A stretch of DNA of 64,000 nucleotides from Paenibacillus sp. FSL H7-0331 (GCF_001956045.1 NZ_MRTH01000005.1:248001-312000), one strand, 5' to 3'; shown: positions 25,997 through 35,722, counted from the first letter of the stretch. Program-made: numbers and translations. Notes: generated by a model from the sequence alone, not told the origin.

Positions 25997-28819
25997 ATGA
26001 CGCAAATAAACGGAGTATCCGTAACGATAGCATGTGACGCATCCGATTCCTTGACAACCCATGATTCGGTAAGCTGGGCGATTACCCAGTTGCAAACGGT
26101 ATTAACCCGTCAGGGCTTACAGGTGAGCCATGTAGGCTATACAAGCCTGAAATCAACCGTCAGTGCTGCTGCACAACTGTCGGCTTCCAATGCCGAGGTC
26201 ATACCAGAAAGCATACATATTCAGGTATCGGGAGCGGATTCAGCCGTGTCCAAGCAGCTGCTAAGAGCACACAGTATCGAAGTTCCGGAAGCTGCAGAAG
26301 CCTTTAGTATCATTAATAATCAAACAGCCGAAGGAACTACCATTACGGTAATCGGTGTGGACGCTAATGGTCTCGTCTATGGCCTACTTGAGCTGGCTGA
26401 CCGTGCTGCTTATAGCGAAGAGCCTGCGGCCGTGCTTCTAGCTGTCGAAACCTATTCCGACAAGCCTCATAATAAGGTGAGAAGCATTAACCGTTTATTC
26501 GTAAGTGAGGTTGAGGATAAGCCATGGTTCTATGACTTGGCGTTCTGGGACGAATATTTGACCGAGCTGGCTGGACAGCGCTTTAATCGGCTCCATCTGG
26601 CATTAGGAATGGGTTACGATTACGGGCATAATCCGAATGTAACAGACAATTACTTTTGCTTTGCTTATCCATATTTGCTGGATGTGCCAGGCTACGAGGT
26701 TCGTGCAGCAGAGCTGGCTGATGGAGAAATGGAGCGCAATCTGGAGACGCTGCAGTATATCGGCAGGGAAGCCAAGCGACGGGGGATCCATTTTCAGCTG
26801 GGGATCTGGACACATGCCTTTGTGCAGGAGGATAGTCCAAACTCTGATTACATCATTACAGGTATCGACGAATCCAACCATGCCGCTTATTGCCGTGATG
26901 CGCTGAAGCTGCTGCTGGAAACGTGCCCGGAAATCGACGGTGTGACGATTCGTACCCATTACGAGGGAGGCATTCCTGAACCGGCCCATCTGTTCTGGGA
27001 GGTCGTAATGAGCGGCGTTAAGGCTTGCGGACGACCTGTCGAAATCGATATGCACACCAAAGGTGTAGATGATCAGATGCTGCAGCTTTTCCTCGATACC
27101 GGTATGCCGGTGGTGCTGTCTCCGAAGTTTTGGGCGGAGCATATGGGCTTGCCTTATCATCAGGCGGGTATTCGTCCCTGGGAGCTTCCGGTGGCGAGCA
27201 CGGATCGTCCTGACCTGATGTCCATTACGGCAACCTATCGTAGATTTACCCGCTATGGCTATGGCGACTATTTAAAAGAAGGCCGTCAATACGGTGTGCT
27301 CCACCGCATATGGCCGGGCACACAAAGAGTGCTGCTGTGGGCCGACCCGGCGATGGCAGCCGGCTACAGCCGTCGCGGCAGCTTCTGCGGAAGCATTGGT
27401 GTCGAGCTGTGCGAGCCGCTTGCCTTCAAAGGACGTAAGGGCAGCGGCAAGGAAGGCGGGCGTGAGCCTTATCTGGACAGCACCCTTCAGTTAGATGGAC
27501 AGGAATGGAAAAAATATTTGTATTATTACCGTCTGTGGGGACGCTTGCTGTACAACCCGGATACGGAGCCAGAGGTGTGGCAACGATACCTTCGCCAGCA
27601 GTTTCACTCAGCAGCAGCTGATTGCGAACAGGCGCTTGCTTATGCCGGACGTATCCTGCCGCTAATAACGACTGCACATCTGCCTTCAGCAGCTAACAAC
27701 GTCTATTGGCCTGAAATCTATACGGACCAGACGATTGTCAGCACAGGGGAACCGTCGCCCTATGACTTTGATACACCCGCACCGAAAACCTTTGGTTCGG
27801 TAAGTCCATTGGACTCGGCTTTATTTTACCGGGTCGATGACTTTGTTGACGATTGCCTGCGCAATCAACGCAGCGGCAAGATGACACCACTCGAGGTTGC
27901 GGACCGATTGTCCGATATGGCCGAATCGGCAGAGAAACATCTTAGCGCTGCGCAATCGCTGGTGGGGGATTTGACGGAAGCCTCATATCGCAGGCTGGCA
28001 ATCGATGTGGCTGCACAAGCGGGACTCGGGCATTTCTTCGCACACAAGCTGCGTGCAGCGGTTGCCTACTCCTGGCACGAACGGACGGGCAGCATCGAAC
28101 GTCTGGAGGAAGCACTCAGCAGCTATCGGTCAGCGAAGGCGGCCTGGGAGCAGATAATCGAGAGAACGAAGGATGTTTATCAGCCTGATCAGGTATACGG
28201 ACACGTACAGATCATGCGTGGCAGCTGGGCGGACCGTCTGGAAGGCATCGATGCAAATATCGCCGTGATGGAGCAGGTGCACGCGAAGCTGCTCAGTGGT
28301 GTTGAAGCAGCGGCAGATACAGAAACGGGAACAGACACAGCGGCATCAGCAGCTCCGTCCGCGGAAGCGTTCATCCCGCAAGCCGCATCGATTCAGGAAT
28401 TTATCCCCGCAGCGGTGACCGTAGGTCATTACCCTGACGCGCTAGCTTATGCGGATATTTTCCCCGCAGCCGTTGTTGATTCAGCTAACGTGCGTCCAGC
28501 CTGCGAGCATATGTCCCCTGTGCATTATCGCAAGGGTGATCCAGTGGAGCTTCGTGTCAAGCTTTTGGGGCCTGCAGAGGGTGTGAAGGTGACCCTATTG
28601 TACCGTCATGTCAATCAAGCAGAGGCTTATGAGACTGTGACTATGTCTGAGAAAGATGGTTTGCTTACAGCTACAATTCCGGCTGCATATACCGATTCCG
28701 TGTACCCGTTAGTTTATTATTTTGAGCTTCAAGATGATCAGGGTCAGGCTTGGCTTGTACCCGGATTTGACGCTGACTTATCCAACCAGCCGTATTATGA
28801 GCTCACGCAGCAGGCTTAA
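25997..28819 (+). CDS. Large putative glycoside hydrolase of unrecognised family (paralog 1)
   Basis: I cannot assign this 940-residue protein to a named family. No signal peptide, so cytoplasmic. Apparent layout: an N-terminal alpha/beta domain (1-150) ending in GVDANGLVYGLLELADR (about 120-136), the pattern seen in the non-catalytic N-domains of GH20, GH67 and GH84 enzymes; a probable TIM barrel (about 160-500) with WFYD, GYDYGHNPNV, RGIHFQLGIW, GVTIRTHYEGGIPEP (Glu323), EIDMHTKGVD and HRIWPGTQRVLLW; a helical region (500-780) with FDTPAPKTFGSVSPLD; an Ala/Thr/Glu-rich linker; and a C-terminal beta domain (about 840-940). Glu323 is a candidate acid/base. A paralog lies at 30875. RBS AAAGGAG. 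Confidence 0.7.
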   Translation: MTQINGVSVTIACDASDSLTTHDSVSWAITQLQTVLTRQGLQVSHVGYTSLKSTVSAAAQLSASNAEVIPESIHIQVSGADSAVSKQLLRAHSIEVPEAAEAFSIINNQTAEGTTITVIGVDANGLVYGLLELADRAAYSEEPAAVLLAVETYSDKPHNKVRSINRLFVSEVEDKPWFYDLAFWDEYLTELAGQRFNRLHLALGMGYDYGHNPNVTDNYFCFAYPYLLDVPGYEVRAAELADGEMERNLETLQYIGREAKRRGIHFQLGIWTHAFVQEDSPNSDYIITGIDESNHAAYCRDALKLLLETCPEIDGVTIRTHYEGGIPEPAHLFWEVVMSGVKACGRPVEIDMHTKGVDDQMLQLFLDTGMPVVLSPKFWAEHMGLPYHQAGIRPWELPVASTDRPDLMSITATYRRFTRYGYGDYLKEGRQYGVLHRIWPGTQRVLLWADPAMAAGYSRRGSFCGSIGVELCEPLAFKGRKGSGKEGGREPYLDSTLQLDGQEWKKYLYYYRLWGRLLYNPDTEPEVWQRYLRQQFHSAAADCEQALAYAGRILPLITTAHLPSAANNVYWPEIYTDQTIVSTGEPSPYDFDTPAPKTFGSVSPLDSALFYRVDDFVDDCLRNQRSGKMTPLEVADRLSDMAESAEKHLSAAQSLVGDLTEASYRRLAIDVAAQAGLGHFFAHKLRAAVAYSWHERTGSIERLEEALSSYRSAKAAWEQIIERTKDVYQPDQVYGHVQIMRGSWADRLEGIDANIAVMEQVHAKLLSGVEAAADTETGTDTAASAAPSAEAFIPQAASIQEFIPAAVTVGHYPDALAYADIFPAAVVDSANVRPACEHMSPVHYRKGDPVELRVKLLGPAEGVKVTLLYRHVNQAEAYETVTMSEKDGLLTATIPAAYTDSVYPLVYYFELQDDQGQAWLVPGFDADLSNQPYYELTQQA

Positions 28820-28879
28820 GCAGGTTTCAGCATGAGCTGTTGCCGTTTGATATTTCCCAGATGAAGAGAGGTGTTGCAT

Positions 28880-29848
28880 ATGCAGGAGCCTAATGCATTG
28901 GCCAACATGAAACTTACAAAAAGACGGCAGGTAACCGGATTCTGGCCACGGCTCGGAATTCGGATGCTGCAATACAAATATATGTATTTGCTTGCACTGC
29001 CGGGTGTCCTGTATTTTATACTATTCAAATTTGTGCCGATGTGGGGTTTACTGATTGCCTTCAAGGATTATAATCCGTTCAGCGGATTTTGGGGCAGCCC
29101 GTGGGTTGGAGGCAAGCATTTTGAATCGCTGTTCTCAGATAACAATTTTTATATCATGCTGCGCAACACGTTTTCGATTAACCTGATCGGACTGGTGTTC
29201 ATGTTCCCGCTGCCGATCCTCCTGGCGCTTATGCTGAATGAGGTTAGACACGAAGCCTTCAAGCGGTTTAATCAGTCGATCGTATATTTGCCCCACTTCC
29301 TGTCCTGGGTTGTGGTGGCAAGTATGACCTTCTTTATTTTGTCTACCGATGTAGGGATTGTGAACAAACTGATTACCGGATCAGGTCGCGAAAGTGTGGC
29401 CTTTCTAACGAACCCGAACTATTTTTGGGGGATGATCACCGCACAAAATATGTGGAAGGAAGCAGGCTGGGGTACGATCATATTCCTCGCAGCCATGGCC
29501 GGCGTCGATCCGCAGCGGTATGAAGCGGCTGTCGTTGACGGTGCCTCACGCTGGCGTCAAATCTGGCATGTGACCCTGCCGGCGATTCGGCCGACCATTA
29601 TCATTTTGCTGATTTTAAGACTGGGTCATATGGTGGATATTGGCTTTGAGCAGGTGCTGCTGATGCAAAATCCATTGGTGCTGTCCGTTTCCGAGGTATT
29701 CGATACGTATGCATATACACACGGGATTTTGAAAGGACAGATCAGTGCGGGCGTAACGGTAGGCATGTTCAAGGGCTTCGTTGGTCTTGTGCTTGTCATG
29801 GTATCCAATTATGTTGTCAAAAAACTCGGCCACGAAGGCATTTATTGA
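28880..29848 (+). CDS. Carbohydrate ABC transporter permease (LplB-type)
   Basis: First permease of the oligosaccharide importer, 322 residues with about six membrane segments. The ATG at 28880 is preferred over the GTG at 28871 because AGAGAGGTG is then properly spaced. The N-terminal QYKYMYLLALPGVLYFILFKFVPMWG segment (here split into shorter reads YLLALPGVLYF and FKFVPMWGLL) is typical of the LplB group, and the ATPase-contact loop is GVDPQRYEAAVVDGASRWRQ. Partner of the permease at 29865 and the binding protein at 20974. Confidence 0.94.
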   Translation: MQEPNALANMKLTKRRQVTGFWPRLGIRMLQYKYMYLLALPGVLYFILFKFVPMWGLLIAFKDYNPFSGFWGSPWVGGKHFESLFSDNNFYIMLRNTFSINLIGLVFMFPLPILLALMLNEVRHEAFKRFNQSIVYLPHFLSWVVVASMTFFILSTDVGIVNKLITGSGRESVAFLTNPNYFWGMITAQNMWKEAGWGTIIFLAAMAGVDPQRYEAAVVDGASRWRQIWHVTLPAIRPTIIILLILRLGHMVDIGFEQVLLMQNPLVLSVSEVFDTYAYTHGILKGQISAGVTVGMFKGFVGLVLVMVSNYVVKKLGHEGIY

Positions 29849-29864
29849 GGGGAGGGTACCTGCT

Positions 29865-30746
29865 ATGAGCTTTGTTGCCAGTAAAAAGCTGACGTCGTTC
29901 GATTGGGTGAACTACACCATGCTCGGGATCATCTCGGCCGTGTGCGTGTTTCCGTTTCTGTATGTGTTCAGTGTTTCCTTTACAGATCCGAAGGTGTATG
30001 TGCCGCTGCAATTTTATGTATTTCCGGAAAAATGGTCACTGATCTCTTATAAATACATTTTGTCGACCAACAGCTTTCTGAACTCGTTAAAAAGTACAAC
30101 GTTTATAACCGTGGTCGGGACGGTGCTTAATGTCGTGGTATCGTTCTCGCTTGCATACGCGTTAACCAAAAAAGGCATGCCCGGGCGCGGAATCATGCTG
30201 AGCGCCGTCATTTTTACGTTGGTTTTTAATGCAGGGATCGTACCCAGCTACATTTTGATTAAGGAATTGGGACTGCTCAATTCGTACTGGTCATTGATCT
30301 GGTCGGGCTTAACTAGTGCATGGAGTCTGATTGTGATCAAAAGCTTTCTCGAATCCCTGCCCTCCGAGCTCGAGGACTCGGCCAGAATCGACGGCTGCAC
30401 GGATTTGGGGGTATTTTTAAGGATTGTCATTCCACTTTCGATGCCAGCGATTGCCGCGTTTACGCTGTTCTTTGCAGTCGCCCACTGGAACACTTACTTT
30501 AATGCATTGATTTATATTTCCGATTCAAAAAAATGGACGCTGCAGGTACTCGTCAAAACACTGGTGATCGATTCCGATTCCAATGGGGTCGGTCAGGCGG
30601 GGGCTGGCGGCGATGACAGGACACTGCCGCAGGAAACGATTCGGATGGCTGCGATCATGCTGTCGATGGCGCCAATTCTGGTCATCTATCCTTTTTTGCA
30701 AAAGCATTTTGCCAAAGGGGTCATGCTCGGTTCGGTTAAGGGGTAA
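29865..30746 (+). CDS. Carbohydrate ABC transporter permease (LplC-type)
   Basis: Second permease of the importer, 293 residues, about six membrane segments. ATG at 29865 behind GAGGGGAGGG; the longer frame from 29781 would overlap the previous gene and has no ribosome binding site. Signature pieces are FPFLYVFSVSFTDP near the start, the EAA loop LPSELEDSARIDGCTDLGVFLRI, and the C-terminal YPFLQKHFAKGVMLGSVKG, which is diagnostic of the LplC group. Only 16 bases separate it from the first permease gene. Confidence 0.95.
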   Translation: MSFVASKKLTSFDWVNYTMLGIISAVCVFPFLYVFSVSFTDPKVYVPLQFYVFPEKWSLISYKYILSTNSFLNSLKSTTFITVVGTVLNVVVSFSLAYALTKKGMPGRGIMLSAVIFTLVFNAGIVPSYILIKELGLLNSYWSLIWSGLTSAWSLIVIKSFLESLPSELEDSARIDGCTDLGVFLRIVIPLSMPAIAAFTLFFAVAHWNTYFNALIYISDSKKWTLQVLVKTLVIDSDSNGVGQAGAGGDDRTLPQETIRMAAIMLSMAPILVIYPFLQKHFAKGVMLGSVKG

Positions 30747-30874
30747 CAAAATCAGGAGCTCGATCTACATCGGGCTTCTTCAGCATGGAAGGACAGGCTG
30801 AAATTGAAGGTTGGGCGGATATTCAGAGAAAGCACATTTAAGATGCCAATAGGATGAGAAGGAGATGTTGATGG

Positions 30875-33520
30875 ATGAAGCAGGGAAAAGACGACAAGTT
30901 AACGGTAATCGTGGTTCGTGACACATCGGATGTATTAGCGGTGAGCGAACCGGTGAACTGGGCAGTTGACCGGTTGGCAAACGTGCTGGAGCAGCAAGGC
31001 ATAGAGCTTACGGAAACAGCCCAGGACGGTCAGGGCCAGATAACCCGAATCACCACCGCAGACAAGCTTCGAATAACGATTGTAGGAAATTCCGAAGGCT
31101 CGGCCGCTGCCGAATCGTTCCTGATCCGTCAGGAGGCTGCCGAAGCCGAAGGCTCAACAAGCCTGCTGCACATTACTGGTGCTGATGAACGCGGCTTGGT
31201 CTATGCGATATTGGAGTTGGCCGACCGTGTCCGCTGCAGTGAAGCGCCTCTTGCGGATCTGATCGAAATCGATTCCTACTCGGGTGAGCCTGCCAACGAG
31301 ATTCGCAGCATCAGCCGATCCTTTTGCAGTGAAATTGAAGATAAGTCGTGGTTTTATGATCAGACCTTCTGGTTGGAATATTTGACGGAGCTGGCTACCC
31401 ATCGCTTCAACCGATTTCACCTTACACTTGGGATTTCGTATGATTATGGTCATGATCCGAATGTGCAGGATAATTATTTTGGCTTCGTCTACCCGTATTT
31501 CCTGGATGTACCGGGCTATCAGGTTCGTGTTCGGGACATGCCGCAGGAGGAAGTCTCTCGGAATCTGGAGACGCTGCAGTTTATTAGTCGGGAAGCGAAG
31601 CGTCGCGGGATTCATTTTCAGCTGGGGTTGTGGAACCATGCATATCAAATGGCCGACAGCCCAAATGAACTGCACATCATTGACGGCGTGGACGAGTCCA
31701 ATCATGCTGTCTACTGCCGCGACGGATTACGGCTTCTGCTGGAGTGCTGCCCGGATATCGATGGCGTCACACTACGCACGCATTACGAGGGAGGTATTCC
31801 TGAGCCATCGCACGTATTCTGGAAAGAGGTCATGAAGGGCTTGACCGAGTGTGGACGCACGATCGAAATCGATATGCATCCCAAAGGTGTTGACGAGCAA
31901 ATGCTGGAGGTCGCCCTGGGTACGGGGATGCCGGTGATCGTTTCCCCCAAATATTGGGCGGAGCATATGGGATTGCCTTATCACCAAGCGGCTATACGTA
32001 CGAAGGAGCTTCCCGTCGCGACGACGGATCGTGCGGATCTGATGCTGATTACCAACACCTATCGCAGGTTTACCAGATACGGCTATGCGGATTATTTGAA
32101 TGATAATCGCAGTACCGGTGTGCTTCATCGCATTTGGCCTGGCACACAGCGGGTGCTGCTGTGGGGAGATCCGGCGATGGCTGCAGGATATGGACGAAGC
32201 AGCAGCTTTTGTGGAAGCCTCGGTGTGGAGCTATGCGAGCCGATGTCGTTCAAGGCCCGCAAGACAAGCGGAACTCCGGGAGGGCGGGAGCTTTATAAGG
32301 AAGAAGCTTTACAGCTGCCGGGGGAGGAATGGAAAAAGTTTGTGTATACGTATCGTGTGTGGGGCAGGCTGATCTATAATCCCGAAGCCGATTCTGCTGA
32401 ATGGATGAGATATTTGCGCCATGAATTCAGGAAGGCTGCACCAGATCTGGAGCTGGCGCTTGCCCATGCCAGCCGTATTCTGCTGTTGTTCACAACAGCG
32501 CATTTGCCCTCTGCATCCAACAATTATTACTGGCCGGAAATGTACAATAATCTGGGAATCGTGAATACAGGCAAGCTGTCCGAGAGTGCCTTCGATACAC
32601 CTGAACCCCATACGTTCGGAGCGGTTAGTCCATTGGATACAGCTATCTTTTATGGAATTAACGAATTTGTTGGCGATTATTTGCAGAACAGACTCCAAGG
32701 CAAGTACTCGCCGCTTGCGGTTGCAGCGTGGCTGGAGGAGCTGGCAGAGACGGCGGAACGGCACCTGGCTGTCGCTGATTCACTCATTGGTGACCAGACA
32801 ATAGCCAATTATCGGCGTTGGTCCGTAGACATTGCTGCTCTGGCCGGACTGGGTCATTTTTTTGCACAGAAGCTGCGGGCAGGTGTATCCTATGCGCTGT
32901 TCGAGCAAACAGGTAATGTGCAGCAGCTGCGTAAGGCATTGGGCAGCTACCGCTCCGCCAAAACCGATTGGCAGCACATCATCAACGTGACCCAAGACGT
33001 TTATCGCGATGATATTACATTCGGTTATAAAGCCCATATGAAAGGGCACTGGGCTGATCGTATGTCGGGTATTGAAGAGGATATTGCCGATATGGAGCAG
33101 GTATATGCCCAAGCAGCAGCTGCTGCTGCTGATAGCCGTGATCCGTTGTCTAACGAGTCGGCAGCAGCTGTAAGCCTCTCGAATACTTCAGCAGTGCCGC
33201 CTCGGCCAATTCTTCACCATGAGCCTCCGCAAGCTACTCCTAAGGGTGAAGCTGTGGAGCTGCGCGCGATGCTGGCCGATGAATCAGCAGGACTGCAGAT
33301 CAGCCTGCTGTACAGACATGTTAACCAGTCGGAAGCCTACGTAACCGTACGCATGCAGATTGAGAACGGTGTTTATAAAGCTGCCATTCCCGGGAGCTAT
33401 ACGGATTCTCCTTATCCTATTCTCTATTATTTCGAGCTGCGCAATGAGCAAGGTGAGGTATGGTTGGAGCCAGGTCTGGATGCCAACTTATCCAATCAGC
33501 CTTACTATGTGCTTCACTGA
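30875..33520 (+). CDS. Large putative glycoside hydrolase of unrecognised family (paralog 2)
   Basis: 881-residue paralog of the 25997 product, with the same order of regions and no signal peptide. By hand count, 55 of 75 residues are identical in the stretch starting at RSISR (about residue 144). All candidate active-site stretches are kept: ISYDYGHDPNV, RGIHFQLGLW, THYEGGIPEP (Glu305), EIDMHPKGVD, HRIWPGTQRVLLW and FDTPEPHTFGAVSPLD. The N-terminal domain and linker differ most and the linker is shorter. Start ATG ten bases after AAGGAG. Last gene of the sugar locus. Two diverged copies in one operon suggest two related linkages or chain positions; function is not established. Confidence 0.7.
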   Translation: MKQGKDDKLTVIVVRDTSDVLAVSEPVNWAVDRLANVLEQQGIELTETAQDGQGQITRITTADKLRITIVGNSEGSAAAESFLIRQEAAEAEGSTSLLHITGADERGLVYAILELADRVRCSEAPLADLIEIDSYSGEPANEIRSISRSFCSEIEDKSWFYDQTFWLEYLTELATHRFNRFHLTLGISYDYGHDPNVQDNYFGFVYPYFLDVPGYQVRVRDMPQEEVSRNLETLQFISREAKRRGIHFQLGLWNHAYQMADSPNELHIIDGVDESNHAVYCRDGLRLLLECCPDIDGVTLRTHYEGGIPEPSHVFWKEVMKGLTECGRTIEIDMHPKGVDEQMLEVALGTGMPVIVSPKYWAEHMGLPYHQAAIRTKELPVATTDRADLMLITNTYRRFTRYGYADYLNDNRSTGVLHRIWPGTQRVLLWGDPAMAAGYGRSSSFCGSLGVELCEPMSFKARKTSGTPGGRELYKEEALQLPGEEWKKFVYTYRVWGRLIYNPEADSAEWMRYLRHEFRKAAPDLELALAHASRILLLFTTAHLPSASNNYYWPEMYNNLGIVNTGKLSESAFDTPEPHTFGAVSPLDTAIFYGINEFVGDYLQNRLQGKYSPLAVAAWLEELAETAERHLAVADSLIGDQTIANYRRWSVDIAALAGLGHFFAQKLRAGVSYALFEQTGNVQQLRKALGSYRSAKTDWQHIINVTQDVYRDDITFGYKAHMKGHWADRMSGIEEDIADMEQVYAQAAAAAADSRDPLSNESAAAVSLSNTSAVPPRPILHHEPPQATPKGEAVELRAMLADESAGLQISLLYRHVNQSEAYVTVRMQIENGVYKAAIPGSYTDSPYPILYYFELRNEQGEVWLEPGLDANLSNQPYYVLH

Positions 33521-33557
33521 CAAGGTTAAGGGAATCTGTTCGTATACGGGTGCTGTC

Positions 33558-33878
33558 CTATCCACCGAATGAGTCGCGGAACGCCTTGGACAATACGACA
33601 AGGTCTACCTTCCATAGCTCTGCGATCTCTGGAGCCACTTGCTCTTCCCACCAATCGGAGAGCACTCTTCGGTTGCTGCCGTTTGCCACAATCCATGGCA
33701 AATTCAAAATTACTTTTTTAAAATAGAGTTCGTCAGCCTGCTTCACCAGCTCGGGTGTAATATACTGCCCGAGCTTTTTGCGTGTCCGAAACATTTCGCG
33801 ACTACAGGAACGTCTTATTTTGCGTGCGGTGGGATAGTTCTGATCATGTTTGACATTATTATTCAACGGCTTCACCAT
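33558..33878 (-). CDS. Conserved hypothetical protein, 106 residues
   Basis: Not assigned to a function. Good AAGGAGCG eight bases before the ATG supports a real gene. The product is basic at the N-terminus and then soluble, with KLGQYITPELVKQADELYFKKVIL and a Trp-rich RRVLSDWWEEQVAPEIAELWKVD region; proteins with this ending occur in other Bacillales to my recollection, but no role is known to me. It is convergent with the sugar locus and divergent from the DedA gene. Plus-strand readings over the same DNA have no ribosome binding site and are rejected. Confidence 0.65.
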   Translation of the reverse strand: MVKPLNNNVKHDQNYPTARKIRRSCSREMFRTRKKLGQYITPELVKQADELYFKKVILNLPWIVANGSNRRVLSDWWEEQVAPEIAELWKVDLVVLSKAFRDSFGG

Positions 33879-34053
33879 GAGGCTTCGCTCCTTCCTGTAT
33901 TAGATTATGCGGAGGAGGCCCCAAGCGAAACTGTGCCTGGCATAAAACTGCGGTGCAGCATACAAGCTGGTTCGATGGCCCGCAAGTATGTTAGAATAAA
34001 AAAGATGATTAGGCGGAGTAATTCCGGAGTAGAGAGGAAGAGGCTGGAAGAGG

Positions 34054-34659
34054 ATGCTAAAAGAATTGATTCATAGCGCTTTAGTGTTTATTGAGGGTCT
34101 GGGTGTATGGGGGATTTTACTCGGATTGATGCTTGAGGTGATTCCAAGCGAGCTTGTACTGTCCTTTGGTGGATATCTGGTTTCACAAGGAAGGGTATCG
34201 TTCTTCTGGGCCATCGTATTTGGAACGATCGGTTGTGTCCTTCAGCAGGTTATCCTGTATTGGATCGGGCGGTATGGGGGCAGACCCTTTGTTGAGAAAT
34301 ACGGCAAATATCTGCTGCTTAAGCCGCATTTCATTGACATGGCAGAAAAATGGTTCAACAAATATGGAGCGGGGATGGTGTTCACTGCCAGATTTATCCC
34401 GGTTGTACGTCAGGCTATCTCCATTCCCGCAGGTATGGCGCGGATGCCTATGCTGCAATTTCTTTTGTACACGATGCTTGGAACGATTCCATGGGCCATT
34501 TTATTCGTTTATCTTGGTCGTACACTGGGCTCGAACTGGGAGCAAATCAATGAGATTGCAGCTCCGTATATGAGACCTTTGATCATCTCGGGTATTATTC
34601 TAATTCTTTTGTATATTATTTTTAAAGTATTAACCCGGAATCGTAAACGCAGTGTCTAA
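34054..34659 (+). CDS. DedA family membrane protein
   Basis: Integral membrane protein of the DedA/VTT superfamily, 201 residues with about five hydrophobic stretches. Family marks are the early acidic residue in GLMLEVIPSELVLSFGGYL, the F/Y-G-G-R-like turn RYGGRPFVEKYGKYLLL, and the conserved arginines in FTARFIPVVRQAISIPAGMARM, which lie in a re-entrant loop. DedA proteins are linked to lipid (undecaprenyl phosphate or phospholipid) movement across the membrane and to proton-motive-force balance. Single gene with its own terminator. Confidence 0.93.
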   Translation: MLKELIHSALVFIEGLGVWGILLGLMLEVIPSELVLSFGGYLVSQGRVSFFWAIVFGTIGCVLQQVILYWIGRYGGRPFVEKYGKYLLLKPHFIDMAEKWFNKYGAGMVFTARFIPVVRQAISIPAGMARMPMLQFLLYTMLGTIPWAILFVYLGRTLGSNWEQINEIAAPYMRPLIISGIILILLYIIFKVLTRNRKRSV

Positions 34660-34705
34660 AATAGCGAATACAGCCATTATACGAAATACAGCGAACTGCA
34701 TTAAG

Positions 34706-34733
34706 CCTCGTTCTTATTAGAACGGGGTTTTTG
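34706..34733 (+). terminator. Terminator of the DedA gene
   Basis: CCTCGTTCT (34706-34714) pairs with AGAACGGGG (34719-34727) around a TATT loop, followed by TTTTTG. Confidence 0.85.
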
Positions 34734-34903
34734 TTATGTCAACTTATCCAAATCGTTGCGACCTGATCGGATTATAGCTGCGAGTTTTAGTTTAATAGTG
34801 CTAATAGGTGATATACAACATCGGGCGTATTGCGAGAGTGGATAAGCGTGTAGATAAGCATACATAAGACTGAATACGAGTAACCATTATGGAGGTATTT
34901 ACG

Positions 34904-35590
34904 ATGACATGTACATTTTTCACAAGGCTGCAGGCCTATGTTCCCGATCTTCCGCATAGACTGAATGGACCGGCTGCCCCGGAAGCTATCAACCATTTGG
35001 AAGCGGTAACGGGTTATCACTTTCCTGAAGCATTCAAGCAATTTTATGCTATTTATGATGGCGATAAGGGTCTGGGTGGGATTTATATGGGACTTGAAGG
35101 CTTGTCAATAGACAATATGCGAATCCATTGGAACCACAATCGACTCTATAGCAGCAATCTGCAGTCCGATGTGATTTCATATGAATCCAACAAAATCAAA
35201 GAGGTGTCCTTTCATCCGGATTGGTTTCCGATTGCACATGACGGTGGAGGTAACTATCTGGGCATGGACTTCTCACCGGGAGCTAAAGGCACATACGGAC
35301 AGTTGATTAATTATGGTCGTGACGAACAACAGCTGTATGTTATTAGTGAGAGCTTTGAGAGCTTTCTGGGCTATATTCTGTGTCAATACGAGAAGGGCAG
35401 ATGCACAGTGCAGAGGGATGAATTTGTAGGTGATACGTATATTGCCTGGGGCAACAGCGGGCACTTTTTTGATGATTTGCCTGAGGCTATAGAGACCCCT
35501 GCTCCAGTAGTGGAAATCAGAGCTAAGTCTGAGAAAAAAACTGTCGTTATAGAGTATGCGGGTGTGGTGATATCGCAAAACCTGTGCTGA
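34904..35590 (+). CDS. SMI1/KNR4 family protein
   Basis: 228-residue soluble protein from the ATG at 34904 (behind ATGGAGG). The SMI1/KNR4 fold is indicated by LNGPAAPEAINHLEAVTGYHFPEAFKQFYAIYDG near the start, then WFPIAHDGGGNYLGMDFSPGAKGTYGQLINYGRDE and SFESFLGYIL. The last ~50 residues are outside the domain. In bacteria such proteins often act as immunity proteins in toxin systems or as cell-wall-linked regulators; here no toxin gene is adjacent, so no partner can be named. Confidence 0.85.
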   Translation: MTCTFFTRLQAYVPDLPHRLNGPAAPEAINHLEAVTGYHFPEAFKQFYAIYDGDKGLGGIYMGLEGLSIDNMRIHWNHNRLYSSNLQSDVISYESNKIKEVSFHPDWFPIAHDGGGNYLGMDFSPGAKGTYGQLINYGRDEQQLYVISESFESFLGYILCQYEKGRCTVQRDEFVGDTYIAWGNSGHFFDDLPEAIETPAPVVEIRAKSEKKTVVIEYAGVVISQNLC

Positions 35591-35722
35591 CGGTTGTCAC
35601 TTCATGTCATTTGTCGGTTGTTTTTTGATTATTCAGGATGCTCTCAAAAGAAGAGTTTGTTTTCGCAGTGGTTTCTCGTTAAAATAAAAAGGATAGCAGC
35701 CCATAAGGAGGTTTTAGGAACC

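Noticed and set aside
33639..34076. 145-codon plus-strand frame overlapping the minus-strand hypothetical gene
   Set aside because: No ribosome binding site; the minus-strand gene has a strong one; the frame also overlaps the DedA start.
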